From: Desulfobacterales bacterium | GTDB lineage: Bacteria; Desulfobacterota; Desulfobacteria; Desulfobacterales; JAEINQ01 | Length of the DNA: 64,000 nt | Direction of reading: 5' to 3' | NCBI GenBank assembly: GCA_016342285.1 | Contig: JAEINQ010000001.1 | Coordinates: 152,546-216,545, forward strand | Shown here: one piece after another, positions 51,350 to 59,834 of the stretch | Layout: every line of letters starts with the position of its first letter | Numbering within the stretch: position 1 is the stretch's first letter | Program-made: the position numbers and the translations under genes | Notes under the pieces: model-generated | Database searches by the model: none | What the model was told of the DNA's origin: nothing | The model's input: the letters and a program-made list of their open reading frames with translations, nothing else

Positions 51350-52897
51350 ATGAAATGGATCGGCGTTTTTAGAGAACACCTCTGGATCAAAGTCATGGGC
51401 GCAGTCATGGCTGTTGTGGTTGCTGCTGTGGGCGTAATGATCTTTTCCAGCATTCAATCCCAGAAATCGGCCGTGGACGCCCAGGTTTTCTATGGTAGCC
51501 AGACCCTGGCAACGGCCATTGAGGGAGGCATGTTTGACGCTCTGGCCACAGGCGACAATGACACCGTGGCCCGGCAGTTTGCCCGCCTCAAGGAAAAAAC
51601 CAACGACGTGGATGTCTTTGTCTTTGACTTCAACCGCGATATCTCTTTTTCCACCCGGACCGATGCCGCCCATAAAAAGCTCGACGTGTTTCTTGATAAC
51701 GAAAAGGGCGTAAACATGGTCAAGGGGATGATTGAATCCGGTATGGCGCCCGAACGGCCGCTGATGGAATCGGTCGATGGCAGACCTTACCAGAGCGTGT
51801 TTCGGCCGATTCTCAATGAAAAAGGGTGTTTCCACTGTCACGGCCGTTCCCGCAAGGTCCTGGGCGGCATGCAAGTCAGGGCTTCGACGGAAATGGCGGC
51901 TTTGGCCGCTCGGAAAACACGCAACCAGAGTCTGGCCCTTGGAATGGGGGGAATCCTCTGCCTTGGCCTGGCCGTCTTCTTTCTGTTTCAGAAAATGGTC
52001 AACCGGCCGGTCAAACGCCTTCTCGACCTGGCCGGCCAGATGCGGCAGGGAGACCTGACCCGGGAACTGGAAGTCAGAGGCCGCGACGAGATCAGCCATA
52101 TGACCGCACGCATGAACCTGGTCAACGAAAGCCTTCGGGAGATGATTTGCCAGATCATGCAGGGAGCCGAGGCCCTTTCCCGGATCTCCTGTGAGCAGGC
52201 CGCTTCTCTGGAGGAAACCGGCGCCTCTTTGGAGGAGTTGGCTTCCATGACCCATCAGAACGCAGAAAATGCATCCAGCGCCGAGGACCTGATGAAGGAG
52301 ATCCTGACGGTGGTCAAAAACGCGGATGCGACCATGGTAGCGTTGATTCGATCCATGGCCGACATTCACCTGGCCAGTGATAAGACGTCCAAGATCGTAA
52401 AGACCATCGACGCAATCGCTTTCCAGACCAACCTCCTTGCCTTGAACGCGGCCGTGGAAGCAGCCAGGGCGGGTGAGGCCGGAGCCGGGTTTTCCGTTGT
52501 GGCGGAAGAGGTCCGGAGCCTTGCCATCCGAGCGGCCGCGGCGGCCAAGGAAACCTCGGATATGATCGCGGAAACGGTCAAGCGGGTCGGTGAGGGCGAA
52601 AGAATGGTGGAAACCGCCAATGTCGTTTTTTCCGAAGTCTCGCGCAAGTCGATCCATGCCGGCGAGTTGGTCGACAATATCGCCGTCGCCTCCAGGGAAC
52701 AGGCCCGCGGGGTCACTCAGATCAATGAAGCGATATCTCAAATCGACCAGGGAATTCAGCAGGCCGCGTCCAGTGCAGAACAGCTCAAAGCCAGTACCAG
52801 TGCCTTCCGTGTCAACAGGCAAGCGTTGGCGCCCCGCCCCGGGGCGCAGGGATTGCAGGCGTTGGAAGACGACGTGTCGCTATTGGAAGGAAACTAA
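51350..52897 (+). CDS. Methyl-accepting chemotaxis protein with heme c-binding sensor
   Basis: This is about 515 residues from ATG 51350 (AGGAAG upstream). TM1 is near residues 13-33. The periplasmic domain has GCFHCHGRSRKVLGG (CxxCH at about 160), suggesting covalent heme. TM2 is GMGGILCLGLAVFFLF. HAMP follows (NRPVKRLLDLAGQMRQGDLTRELEV). The signalling tip is AFQTNLLALNAAVEAARAGEAGAGFSVVAEEVRSLA. It probably senses redox or oxygen, by analogy with DcrA of Desulfovibrio. It is paired with the tetraheme cytochrome upstream. Confidence 0.9.
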   Translation: MKWIGVFREHLWIKVMGAVMAVVVAAVGVMIFSSIQSQKSAVDAQVFYGSQTLATAIEGGMFDALATGDNDTVARQFARLKEKTNDVDVFVFDFNRDISFSTRTDAAHKKLDVFLDNEKGVNMVKGMIESGMAPERPLMESVDGRPYQSVFRPILNEKGCFHCHGRSRKVLGGMQVRASTEMAALAARKTRNQSLALGMGGILCLGLAVFFLFQKMVNRPVKRLLDLAGQMRQGDLTRELEVRGRDEISHMTARMNLVNESLREMICQIMQGAEALSRISCEQAASLEETGASLEELASMTHQNAENASSAEDLMKEILTVVKNADATMVALIRSMADIHLASDKTSKIVKTIDAIAFQTNLLALNAAVEAARAGEAGAGFSVVAEEVRSLAIRAAAAAKETSDMIAETVKRVGEGERMVETANVVFSEVSRKSIHAGELVDNIAVASREQARGVTQINEAISQIDQGIQQAASSAEQLKASTSAFRVNRQALAPRPGAQGLQALEDDVSLLEGN

Positions 52898-53349
52898 AAC
52901 AGCAGGGACTGAATCCGATCAATATGGCTTTCAATATGATCGTAGACCTGCTGGTAGACTTTGAGCGTCGACCCCATGGGGTCGCGGATGGCGCTTTTCC
53001 GGGTTTCCTTTTCAGGCCAGGCACCGAGCAGGGCGACCCGGTCCTTTTGCCAGGGGAAAAACGTCTGAAGAAATTTGCGGTGGGCCGGCTCCATGCAAAG
53101 GATCAGGTCGGCATCCTGAATCTCTTCCCCCACCAGCCCCCGGGACCGGTGTTCGGAAATATCGATGCCGTGGTCTTCACAGACTTTCAGGGCCAGATCG
53201 GATGGCGGGGCATTGGCAAGTCCGTGGGTGCCCATGGACGTGACCTGGACATGGGTCATTTCCGCCGCCTCAAGGCGGTGACGCAGGATCCCTTCAGCCG
53301 TGGGGCTGCGACAGATGTTGCCGGTACAGACAAAGAGGATACTGGCCAT
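52894..53349 (-). CDS. Low-molecular-weight protein-tyrosine phosphatase-like
   Basis: This is about 151 residues from ATG 53349 (MASILFVCTGNICRSPTAEG). The P-loop CTGNICRS supplies the Cys at 8 and the Arg at 14 of the phosphatase loop. The catalytic Asp is in SAIRDPMG, although the usual DPW/DPY is DPM. An ArsC-type role is possible. Its 3' end overlaps the convergent chemoreceptor gene by 4 bp. Confidence 0.85.
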   Translation of the reverse strand: MASILFVCTGNICRSPTAEGILRHRLEAAEMTHVQVTSMGTHGLANAPPSDLALKVCEDHGIDISEHRSRGLVGEEIQDADLILCMEPAHRKFLQTFFPWQKDRVALLGAWPEKETRKSAIRDPMGSTLKVYQQVYDHIESHIDRIQSLLF

Positions 53350-53543
53350 GGCGCCTTCTTGCCCCGGGTTCAGAAAATCGGGTTGACCGGATTTCAGCCA
53401 AAAGCAGTTAGGAGACGGTTGACAACCCGAGTGCTTCACAGGCCGAAACGGTAACCCTTTCAGAGTTCACCGATGGAACGGACGTCTTTAGTGTAACGGC
53501 TATTTTGTGCCCGTCAACGAATCGTTTTTTGACCGGATGGAAA

Positions 53544-54362
53544 CTATTTAACCACCCTCAGCCGATGGGTCCCGCGAAGCGTTTCCCAAAGCGCCCTTGC
53601 CACCACCAGCGAGGCGGCGGCGTCCTGAAGGCCGAATTCTCCGGCCGCAACCCGGACGGAACCCTCTAATGCCTGGTTGCGATCCGGCAGGCCGAATTCA
53701 CTTTGTAAAAACACCTCCAGTGAAAGGCCGAGTTCGGAAAGCGCCTCTGTTGGCATGTTGGCAATCCGGTGGCGATCGCGCAGGGTCAGCTTTCGGCTCA
53801 GCATGGCCACGGCCTGCATCAGGGTGGCCGGTGGCGCCAGGGGCTGTATTTCGTTGGGTGCCACGTCCGGCCCATCCAGGACCCCGGAGTCGTTGACCAG
53901 GCCCAGATAATAAGCATTTTCAATCACATCCCGGGTGGCCTGGTAGATGCGCGGATCCTTACTCGCCCGGGAGCCGGCCACATTGAGCACCGACACCCGG
54001 TTTTCGGTCAGCCACTCGCTGGTTTTGCGGGCGGCATCAAAGGCCGAACTGCGGGCCAGGTCGATATGCAGCCAGGGCCGGCCGTGTTTGTCAGCCATTT
54101 TCTGAGTGTATTTGGAACCACCGGTCAAGGGACCATGGGACAGAATCAGGGTGCCATGGGAATCGATAACGTTTTGTTCGGTACGGGCGCTGTATTCGTC
54201 CGTCAGCATCTCCTGCATGTGGTATTTGGAATCCAGAACGCCACTCTCCGTCAACCGCCCCAGAGGTACCCACCCGCCGTGGTCAATGCCCAGGTCGATG
54301 GCCACATCCAGCGCCGCCTGGTCTGCTCCGGTCTGGCCACCGGAAACGATTTGGGTCAACAT
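53544..54362 (-). CDS. Putative molybdenum-carrier-type Rossmann protein with C-terminal extension
   Basis: This is a 272-residue protein. Residues 1-150 (MLTQIVSGGQTGADQAALDVAIDLGIDHGGWVPLGRLTE, GTLILSHGPLTGGSKYTQKMA, HIDLA) match the putative molybdenum carrier family. The roughly 120-residue C-terminal part (IANMPTEALSELGLSLEVFLQSEFGL) is an added helical domain. Actual metal handling is unproven. It is monocistronic by position. Confidence 0.8.
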   Translation of the reverse strand: MLTQIVSGGQTGADQAALDVAIDLGIDHGGWVPLGRLTESGVLDSKYHMQEMLTDEYSARTEQNVIDSHGTLILSHGPLTGGSKYTQKMADKHGRPWLHIDLARSSAFDAARKTSEWLTENRVSVLNVAGSRASKDPRIYQATRDVIENAYYLGLVNDSGVLDGPDVAPNEIQPLAPPATLMQAVAMLSRKLTLRDRHRIANMPTEALSELGLSLEVFLQSEFGLPDRNQALEGSVRVAAGEFGLQDAAASLVVARALWETLRGTHRLRVVK

Positions 54363-54456
54363 CGCTCACCCCTAAGTACATGCATTCATAATACGATACC
54401 GTATTTTATTTGAATCACCACCGAGACAAAGCGGCCACAAAGGATTTCATTTTATT

Positions 54457-54480
54457 GATTGCCGGGAGACGGCGGCAATC
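54457..54480. repeat. GGAGACGG-loop hairpin D
   Basis: Perfect 8-bp arms GATTGCCG (54457-54464) and CGGCAATC (54473-54480) enclose the loop GGAGACGG. It shares the loop and context (repeat words nearby) with hairpins A, B and C at 4.7-5.0 kb but has different arms. Confidence 0.75.
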
Positions 54481-54791
54481 CATATTTGCGAATCGCAATC
54501 ACTGATATGGTTGCACTTACCAACAAGACACAAAGGTGTCCGGACCGTCAGCCGGGCCGCCCTCGGGGCCACCCCTGCCATTGGGTAGCAGAAGCGTGGC
54601 GATTTGTCCATAACTTGCGGAAAAGCAAACGCTATTTACATCATGGGGGTTTGTGTATGACCAGACACGGCGGCGGCACCCCCAACGGCAAGGTTGACAG
54701 CCGGACCGAAAATGATGAGAGTTGCCAAAGACCGTTGCCGCCGGGGACGGTCAAGTCGTTCCCGGGCCGGAAAACCGCCCAAGAGACCCGC

Positions 54792-54811
54792 GCACGGCGT
54801 GCTCGCCGTGC
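54792..54811 (+). promoter_or_regulatory. Hairpin upstream of the ferritin ribosome site
   Basis: GCACGGCG (54792-54799) pairs perfectly with CGCCGTGC (54804-54811) around TGCT. It is 9 bases upstream of AAGGAG. It may stabilise or regulate the mRNA. Confidence 0.45.
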
Positions 54812-54831
54812 CCAATTACAAAGGAGAAACC

Positions 54832-55365
54832 ATGATCGGAGACCGACTGACCCAAGCCATGAACGACCAGATCAAGCACGAGCTGGAATCCTATTATATT
54901 TACTTGTCCATGGTCTCCTGGTTGCACGACAGGAACCTGGACGGCATGGCCCACTGGATGCGCTGCCAGGCCCACGAAGAGATGATCCACGCCATGAAAT
55001 TCTTCGACCACATCATCGACCGGGGCGGAAAGGCGGTGCTCCAGGACCTGAAACAGCTCAAGACCGACTGGGTCTCGGTGGAAGAGGTCTTTAACGACGC
55101 CTACGCCCATGAGCAGTTCATCACCAGCAAGATCAACGAGTTGACCACCATCGCCCGGGAAGAAAAGGACTATGCCAGCGAGCCTATGTTGGCATGGTTT
55201 TCCGACGAACAGGTGGAGGAAGAGGCAACCACCGGCAAGATCGCTGCTGAGCTGGAAATGGTCGGCAAGGACAAAACCGGCCTGCTCATGCTGGACCGGG
55301 AACTGGGTCAGCGGGTATTTCCGGCCGGCTCTCCCCTGGATCCGGTGGCCTACAACGCCAAATAG
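54832..55365 (+). CDS. ftnA: Ferritin
   Basis: This 177-residue, four-helix bundle protein has MNDQIKHELESYYIYLSM with the ferroxidase Glu and Tyr, and CQAHEEMIHAMKFFDHI with the Glu/His pair; WFSDEQVEEEATTGKIAAELEMVGKDKTGLLMLDRELGQR is the C-terminal pair of helices. It stores iron in the cytoplasm. It starts at ATG 54832 after AAGGAG. The start upstream in frame is not needed. It is monocistronic. Confidence 0.94.
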   Translation: MIGDRLTQAMNDQIKHELESYYIYLSMVSWLHDRNLDGMAHWMRCQAHEEMIHAMKFFDHIIDRGGKAVLQDLKQLKTDWVSVEEVFNDAYAHEQFITSKINELTTIAREEKDYASEPMLAWFSDEQVEEEATTGKIAAELEMVGKDKTGLLMLDRELGQRVFPAGSPLDPVAYNAK

Positions 55366-55482
55366 GCCATAAAGAAAGAAGTCTGCGACTGTCTGCGTGT
55401 GTCCGCGGTAAAACTAAATTGCTCGAAACAATAAGAAGGCGTTATCAAGGACCATGCATTAAAATCCGAAAAGGACCTCTTC

Positions 55483-56625
55483 ATGCAGATTCGATCCAAG
55501 CTTCCCGATGTGGGCGTGACCATTTTTTCGGTTATGACCCAGTTGTCCAATGATCACGGCGCCCTGAACCTGAGCCAGGGATTTCCGGATTTTGACCCGG
55601 ACCCGGAACTCAAGGCAAGGGTGGCGGCCCATATTCAGTCCGGCAGCAACCAGTACGCCCCCATGCCCGGCGTGCCGGCGCTTCGGGAGAAGATCGCCGA
55701 AAAGACCCGGCGTATCTACGGTGCCGCCTATGACCCGGCCACCGAAATCACCGTCACCGCCGGGGCCACCGAGGCCCTCTTTGCCGCCATCACCGCAGTG
55801 GTCTCTCCCGGTGACGAGGTCATCGTTCTGGAGCCGGCCTACGACGCCTATGTCCCGGTCATCCGGCTCAACGGCGGCGTGCCGGTTTTCGTGAAGCTGA
55901 CTTTTCCCGACTACCGGGTGGACTGGGACCGGGTGAAAGAGGCCCTGACGCCCAAGACCCGGCTCATCATCTTTAACTCGCCCCACAACCCCACCGGGGC
56001 GGTTCTCTCGGCCGAGGACATGGCAACCCTTTCACGGCTTGTCGCCGACCGGCGGACCCTGATCCTTTCAGACGAAGTCTACGAACACATCGTCTTTGAC
56101 GGGGCGCGCCATGAAAGCATGGCCCGGTATCCGGCCCTGGCCGAGCGCAGTTTTGTCATCAGCAGTTTCGGCAAGACCTACCACGCCACCGGCTGGAAGG
56201 TCGGTTACTGCCTGGCGCCGGCGCCGCTTTCTCGGGAGTTCCAGAAGGTCCACCAGTTTTTGACCTTTGCCGTGAACACCCCGGTCCAGTACGCCTATGC
56301 GGACTTTCTCGACCGCCGCGCCCCCTACGAAGACCTTCCGGCCTTTTATCAGAAAAAACGGGATCTTTTTCAAAAGCTCATTGCCGGGTCGCGGTTCCGG
56401 GTCCTTCCCTGCCACGGCACCTATTTCCAGATGCTGGGCTATGCGGCCATTTCAGACGCCCCGGACACCGAGTTCGCCCGCCGCATCACCACCGAGCACG
56501 GGGTGGCGGCCATTCCGCCGTCGGTCTTCTACCATGACGGCACCGACCATGGGGTGCTGCGGTTCTGCTTTGCCAAGACCGACGAGACCCTCATGGCCGC
56601 CGCGGAAAAGCTTTGCCGGATTTGA
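55483..56625 (+). CDS. PLP-dependent aminotransferase (methionine/2-oxo-acid type)
   Basis: This 380-residue fold-type I aminotransferase has LSQGFPDFDPD, AGATEALFAAITAVVSPGDEV, NSPHNPTGAVLS, SDEVYEHIVFDG and the PLP Lys in SSFGKTYHATGWKVGY. The best matches are methionine/glutamine-type transaminases (YbdL-like), which supply 2-oxo acids in methionine salvage. The stop overlaps the TTG start of an omega-amidase remnant, the usual companion that removes 2-oxoglutaramate. The aminotransferase looks intact. Confidence 0.9.
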   Translation: MQIRSKLPDVGVTIFSVMTQLSNDHGALNLSQGFPDFDPDPELKARVAAHIQSGSNQYAPMPGVPALREKIAEKTRRIYGAAYDPATEITVTAGATEALFAAITAVVSPGDEVIVLEPAYDAYVPVIRLNGGVPVFVKLTFPDYRVDWDRVKEALTPKTRLIIFNSPHNPTGAVLSAEDMATLSRLVADRRTLILSDEVYEHIVFDGARHESMARYPALAERSFVISSFGKTYHATGWKVGYCLAPAPLSREFQKVHQFLTFAVNTPVQYAYADFLDRRAPYEDLPAFYQKKRDLFQKLIAGSRFRVLPCHGTYFQMLGYAAISDAPDTEFARRITTEHGVAAIPPSVFYHDGTDHGVLRFCFAKTDETLMAAAEKLCRI

Positions 56626-56953
56626 CGGTCTCCGCAATCCAGACCGAACTGGCCATCTAAATCGCCTACTGGCCGGCCCGGCGATCCGGTCACTGAAAAC
56701 CCTGCTGGAGGCCCGGGCCACCGAGAACCAGGCCTACGTGGTTGGGGTCAACCGGGTCGACACAGACGGCAACGGCCTGGATTTCAGCGGGGACTCTTCG
56801 GTGTTCGATCCCTTGGGAACGGTTCTCTTTCGCCAGGGCGACGATCCTGTGGTTCACACCCGGGTGCTCTCCAAAGGCCTCATGGACAACTGGCGGAAAG
56901 AATTTCCGGCCTGGCAGGACGCCGACCGGGATCTGCTGGGTCTGCCGGATTAA
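56622..56953 (+). pseudogene. Omega-amidase (Nit2/YafV-type) with internal deletion and frameshift
   Basis: TTG at 56622 starts LTVSAIQTELAI, the beginning of a carbon-nitrogen hydrolase, then a stop TAA at 56658-56660. The catalytic Glu, Lys and Cys segments are missing. The frame YWPARRSGH is interrupted by TGA after a base loss (TGGAAAACC read as TGAAAACC) near 56692, then continues as KTLLEARATENQAYVVGVNRVDTDGNGLDFSGDS to the end. About 95 C-terminal residues remain of roughly 260. It is non-functional. Confidence 0.8.
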
Positions 56954-57218
56954 CCGCCTTTATTTCGTCATATTTGACTGGGGCGCCTGAATTATAGAGC
57001 TTTTCTGAGTATGGTTTTCCGGATAGTGGAAGCCCCCCCGACTAAAAGATAGAAAAAATGCATTTGAAATGCATATTTTCCACCGAAACTGACCAGATTT
57101 CTTAAAGTTTGGTCGGAAGATTTTCTCTCACCATGTAATTTCCCACGAATTTCTGATATTAACGTTGTTGCTTGTTATAATTATCTATTCGTTGTCGCTG
57201 ACCAATCGATCAGACCTT
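56954..57218. other. AT-rich junction between the aminotransferase block and the defence remnants
   Basis: No gene is seen. Base composition falls (AATGCATTTGAAATGCATATT and TTATAATTATC), unlike the flanks. This is consistent with the left edge of an inserted island. Confidence 0.4.
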
Positions 57219-57413
57219 TGCTGAGGCACCCTGATGTCCCTTTCCATCGACAAACCCCGGCTGGACAACCTGGCCAATGAGATCTGGAAGTCCGCCGAAC
57301 GCCTGAGAGGCGAATCCTTGATCCACAAAAGCGTAACAGGGAAAAGGCGGATTACCGAAGCGGATTTGACCCGGGTGCAGGGTGCCCGGGCGGAGCTGGA
57401 GGAAACATCGTGA
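57219..57413 (+). pseudogene. HsdM-type restriction methylase remnant
   Basis: The frame ending TGA 57411-57413 encodes SIDKPRLDNLANEIWKSAERLRG, similar to the first 30 residues of type I restriction-modification M subunits, then jumps to LIHKSVTGKRRITEADLTRVQGARAELEETS, with the whole methyltransferase missing. An ATG at 57235 is out of frame by one base. The following fic gene starts inside the last codon (GTGA), as in type I systems with an embedded Fic gene. Confidence 0.55.
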
Positions 57414-58462
57414 AAACCTTCGAACAGTTCGCCGGAGGGGTGAAAACGGTGCCGGCCGGCACATCCTGGTACCTGGCGGACCTGGGGGAAGCCCGGGGCC
57501 GACAGGAGCTGTTCACCCGCCAGGCGCCCCAGAAACTCAAGGTCTTGCGGGAGCACGCCCTGATCGAGAGCGCCGTGTCCTCCAACCGAATCGAGGGGGT
57601 AGAGGTGGACCGGCGGCGCGTCAAGGCCGTGGTTTTGGGAAAATCGTTTCTCCAGGACCGGGACGAGGAGGAGGTCCGGGGCTATCGCCTGGCCCTGGAC
57701 CGGATCCATGCGCAGGGAAAGCGGCTGTCTGTTACCGAAAAGACCCTTTGCGACCTGCACCGGCTGGCCCGGGGCGATATCTGGGACGCCGGGAAGTACA
57801 AGTCCAAGGACGGCGATATCATCGAGCGGTACCCCAACGGCCGGCAGCGGGTCCGGTTCAAACCGGTTTCGGCGGCCCTGACCGCCGAGTGTATGGCGCA
57901 CTTGGTGTCCCTCTGGGATCAATGCCTGGAAAAACGCTGGGTGCATCCCCTGATTGCCCTGGCCGCCTTCAACCTCGATTTTCTCTGCATCCATCCGTTT
58001 CGGGACGGAAACGGACGGGTGTCGCGGCTGTTGCTGCTGCTCCAGAGTTATCACCTGGGCTTTGAGGCTGGACGGTATATCAGCCTGGAACGGCTCATCG
58101 AAACCAACAAGGACCGGTATTACGAAACCCTGGAAACCAGTTCCCATGGGTGGCACGAGGGAAAACACGATCCGTGGCCCTATGTGAACTATCTCCTGTT
58201 CATCCTCAAAAGCGCCTGCCGGGAGTTCGTATCCCGGGTGGGTGAAACCAAAAGCCCCCGAGGTACCAAGACCGAGTTCGTGAAAGCCGCGGTCCGATCC
58301 CTCGAATCGCCCTTTACCCTGGCCGACCTGGTGAACAAGTGCCCCCACGTCAGCCAGGACATGGTCCGTAACGTCTTGAGAAACATGCAAAAAGACGGAG
58401 ATGTGGAGTGCGTAGGACGTGGGCCGGCCGCCTTGTGGCATAGAAAGGGTAATACCTCTTAG
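57410..58462 (+). CDS. Fic-family protein (class II, with inhibitory motif)
   Basis: This is 350 residues from GTG 57410. It carries ALIESAVSSNRIEGVEV near residues 51-67, the inhibitory (S/T)xxxE(G/N) helix that contains Glu and blocks ATP. HPFRDGNGRVSR near residue 194 is the FIC active loop (HPFxDGNGR). A C-terminal winged helix is likely (LADLVNKCPHVSQDMVRNVLRNMQKDGDV). Fic proteins usually AMPylate target proteins. It follows an HsdM remnant, so it is probably a relic of a type I restriction locus. Confidence 0.93.
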   Translation: MKTFEQFAGGVKTVPAGTSWYLADLGEARGRQELFTRQAPQKLKVLREHALIESAVSSNRIEGVEVDRRRVKAVVLGKSFLQDRDEEEVRGYRLALDRIHAQGKRLSVTEKTLCDLHRLARGDIWDAGKYKSKDGDIIERYPNGRQRVRFKPVSAALTAECMAHLVSLWDQCLEKRWVHPLIALAAFNLDFLCIHPFRDGNGRVSRLLLLLQSYHLGFEAGRYISLERLIETNKDRYYETLETSSHGWHEGKHDPWPYVNYLLFILKSACREFVSRVGETKSPRGTKTEFVKAAVRSLESPFTLADLVNKCPHVSQDMVRNVLRNMQKDGDVECVGRGPAALWHRKGNTS

Positions 58463-58636
58463 TAAGGGTAAAAGTAAGGGTAATAACGCCGTAACAGGCG
58501 CTTTTCAGCGACTTTAAGGCCGACCGCTTCGGCCTGGCCGTGCCTCTGGAACAAAAACGGATCGGGTTTTCCCCGCTGAAGGCCGCCCTTGAAGATTTTC
58601 CTGAAATAGTGTATTTTCCTATTTAGGAAAATAGAT

Positions 58637-59743
58637 ATGAATAGGAAAGCACCGACAAAAAGCGAAATGATGGCGCTGCTCCGGGGCGGCAAGGTAGAGC
58701 TACGGCCCCTTTCCATCCATTTCCTTGAAGGTCGGTCGGAAAAAAAAGACAAGGGAAAGCTTGATGCCCTGGTTGAAGTGTCCTGGCTGGGAAATAAGGC
58801 ACGGTTTGCCGTGGAATGCAGGGCACTTTCAACCCCCAAGGCATTTCGGGACGGAATCGGTCTGCTCAAGTCAACGCCACTGCCCAAGGGCTATTTTCCC
58901 CTGTTGTTTTTACCCTTCCTGACCGACAACCAGCTCCGGGAGCTGGAGCGCGAGGGGATCAGCGGCCTGGATCTGTGCGGCAACAGCGTGGTTGTGGTGC
59001 CCGGCCTGTTCGCAGTTTTCCGTAGCGGCGGCAAGAACCTCTTTTCCTCTTCGGCACCCATCAAGAATATCTACCGGAAAAACAGCGCTATGGTGGGTAG
59101 GGTCTTTTTTTACCAAAGCGTTTTCCATACGGTTCAGGAAATCTGCGCTGCCGTCAACCGGCAAAACCCCCTGGTGGCGAGCGGCCGAAAAAAACCCATG
59201 AGCCTTTCGACGGTTTCCAAGGCCCTAAAGACGCTCGAAGAGGATCTGATCATCAGCCGCAAGGGGGCGATCCGACTGATCCAGCCCGACAAGCTATTGG
59301 AGAAGCTGGCCGAAAGCTATGGGATGCCGGCCGTCAAGGAACGGGTTCAGCTCAAGGTTCCCGGGGCGTTGGAAACGATTCGGGCGATGCTCATGGCCCA
59401 TTCCAGTAGGCTGGGGTTGCCCATAGTGGCTACCGGGACCACGTCGGTGGAAAAATACGCGGTGATGCAGCGCGGAGACCTCTTTTCCGTATATTGCCCG
59501 GATATTGAGTCGCTACTGGCGCAACTGCCTGCATCCAGCCAAACAGACCGTTTTCCCAACCTCGAACTGATCGAAACAGAAGACGAAACCATCTGTTTCG
59601 ATGCCCGCCAGGTAGAAGATTTCCTCTGGGCCTCGCCTGTGCAGGTCTATCTGGAACTCATGGCCGGCGACAAACGGGACCGGGAAACCGCCGAACAGGT
59701 GAAGTCATTGATTATAAGCGAAATTAATTCGGTGACGGCATGA
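58637..59743 (+). CDS. AbiEi-like protein (putative antitoxin/regulator)
   Basis: This is a 368-residue protein. The N-terminal part (KGKLDALVEVSWLGNKARFAVECRALSTPKAFRDGI) looks like a restriction-endonuclease-like fold. The middle has a winged-helix segment (TVQEICAAVNRQNPL, LSTVSKALKTLEEDLIISRK). The C-terminal VATGTTSVEKYAVMQRGDLFSVYCPD fits AbiEi-type antitoxins. Its stop overlaps (ATGA) the ATG of an AbiEii-type nucleotidyltransferase stub, the classic toxin position. The partner is dead, so it may now be free. Confidence 0.6.
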   Translation: MNRKAPTKSEMMALLRGGKVELRPLSIHFLEGRSEKKDKGKLDALVEVSWLGNKARFAVECRALSTPKAFRDGIGLLKSTPLPKGYFPLLFLPFLTDNQLRELEREGISGLDLCGNSVVVVPGLFAVFRSGGKNLFSSSAPIKNIYRKNSAMVGRVFFYQSVFHTVQEICAAVNRQNPLVASGRKKPMSLSTVSKALKTLEEDLIISRKGAIRLIQPDKLLEKLAESYGMPAVKERVQLKVPGALETIRAMLMAHSSRLGLPIVATGTTSVEKYAVMQRGDLFSVYCPDIESLLAQLPASSQTDRFPNLELIETEDETICFDARQVEDFLWASPVQVYLELMAGDKRDRETAEQVKSLIISEINSVTA

Positions 59744-59832
59744 TAACGCCTCACGATCTTCGAACAGCGCTGCTTGATCTTTTGTTTGAGCTGCGAGAAT
59801 CAGATGTCAGGCTAATTGTCGGCGGCGGCTAG
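59740..59832 (+). pseudogene. AbiEii-type nucleotidyltransferase toxin, 5' stub
   Basis: ATG 59740 begins MITPHDLRTALLDLLFELRE, then SDVRLIVGGG and TAG at 59830-59832. The motif 'DvRLIVGGG' is the start of the AbiEii nucleotidyltransferase fold (GG near the first active-site strand), and the next residues (typically Y/F and the Ser) are lost. Only 30 of about 250 or more residues remain. The break coincides with the start of the next gene. Confidence 0.65.
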
Positions 59833-59834
59833 GC

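Larger units (their letters stand above)
54363..54831. other. Gene-free leader of the ferritin gene
   Basis: No gene is seen. Low-complexity words (ACCGAGACAAAGCGGCC) precede a GGAGACGG hairpin at 54457-54480 and a palindrome-like TTGCGAATCGCAA (54486-54498). TTGACA at 54694-54699 has no good -10. A stable hairpin lies at 54792-54811. Confidence 0.5.

Noticed and set aside
51167..52822. 551-codon frame opposite the chemoreceptor
   Set aside because: It is shadow coding; the forward gene has HAMP and the conserved chemoreceptor tip.
57235..57413. Intact small gene starting at ATG 57235
   Set aside because: The ATG frame is out of register with the conserved residues by one base; the HsdM-like peptide has no good start in its own frame.
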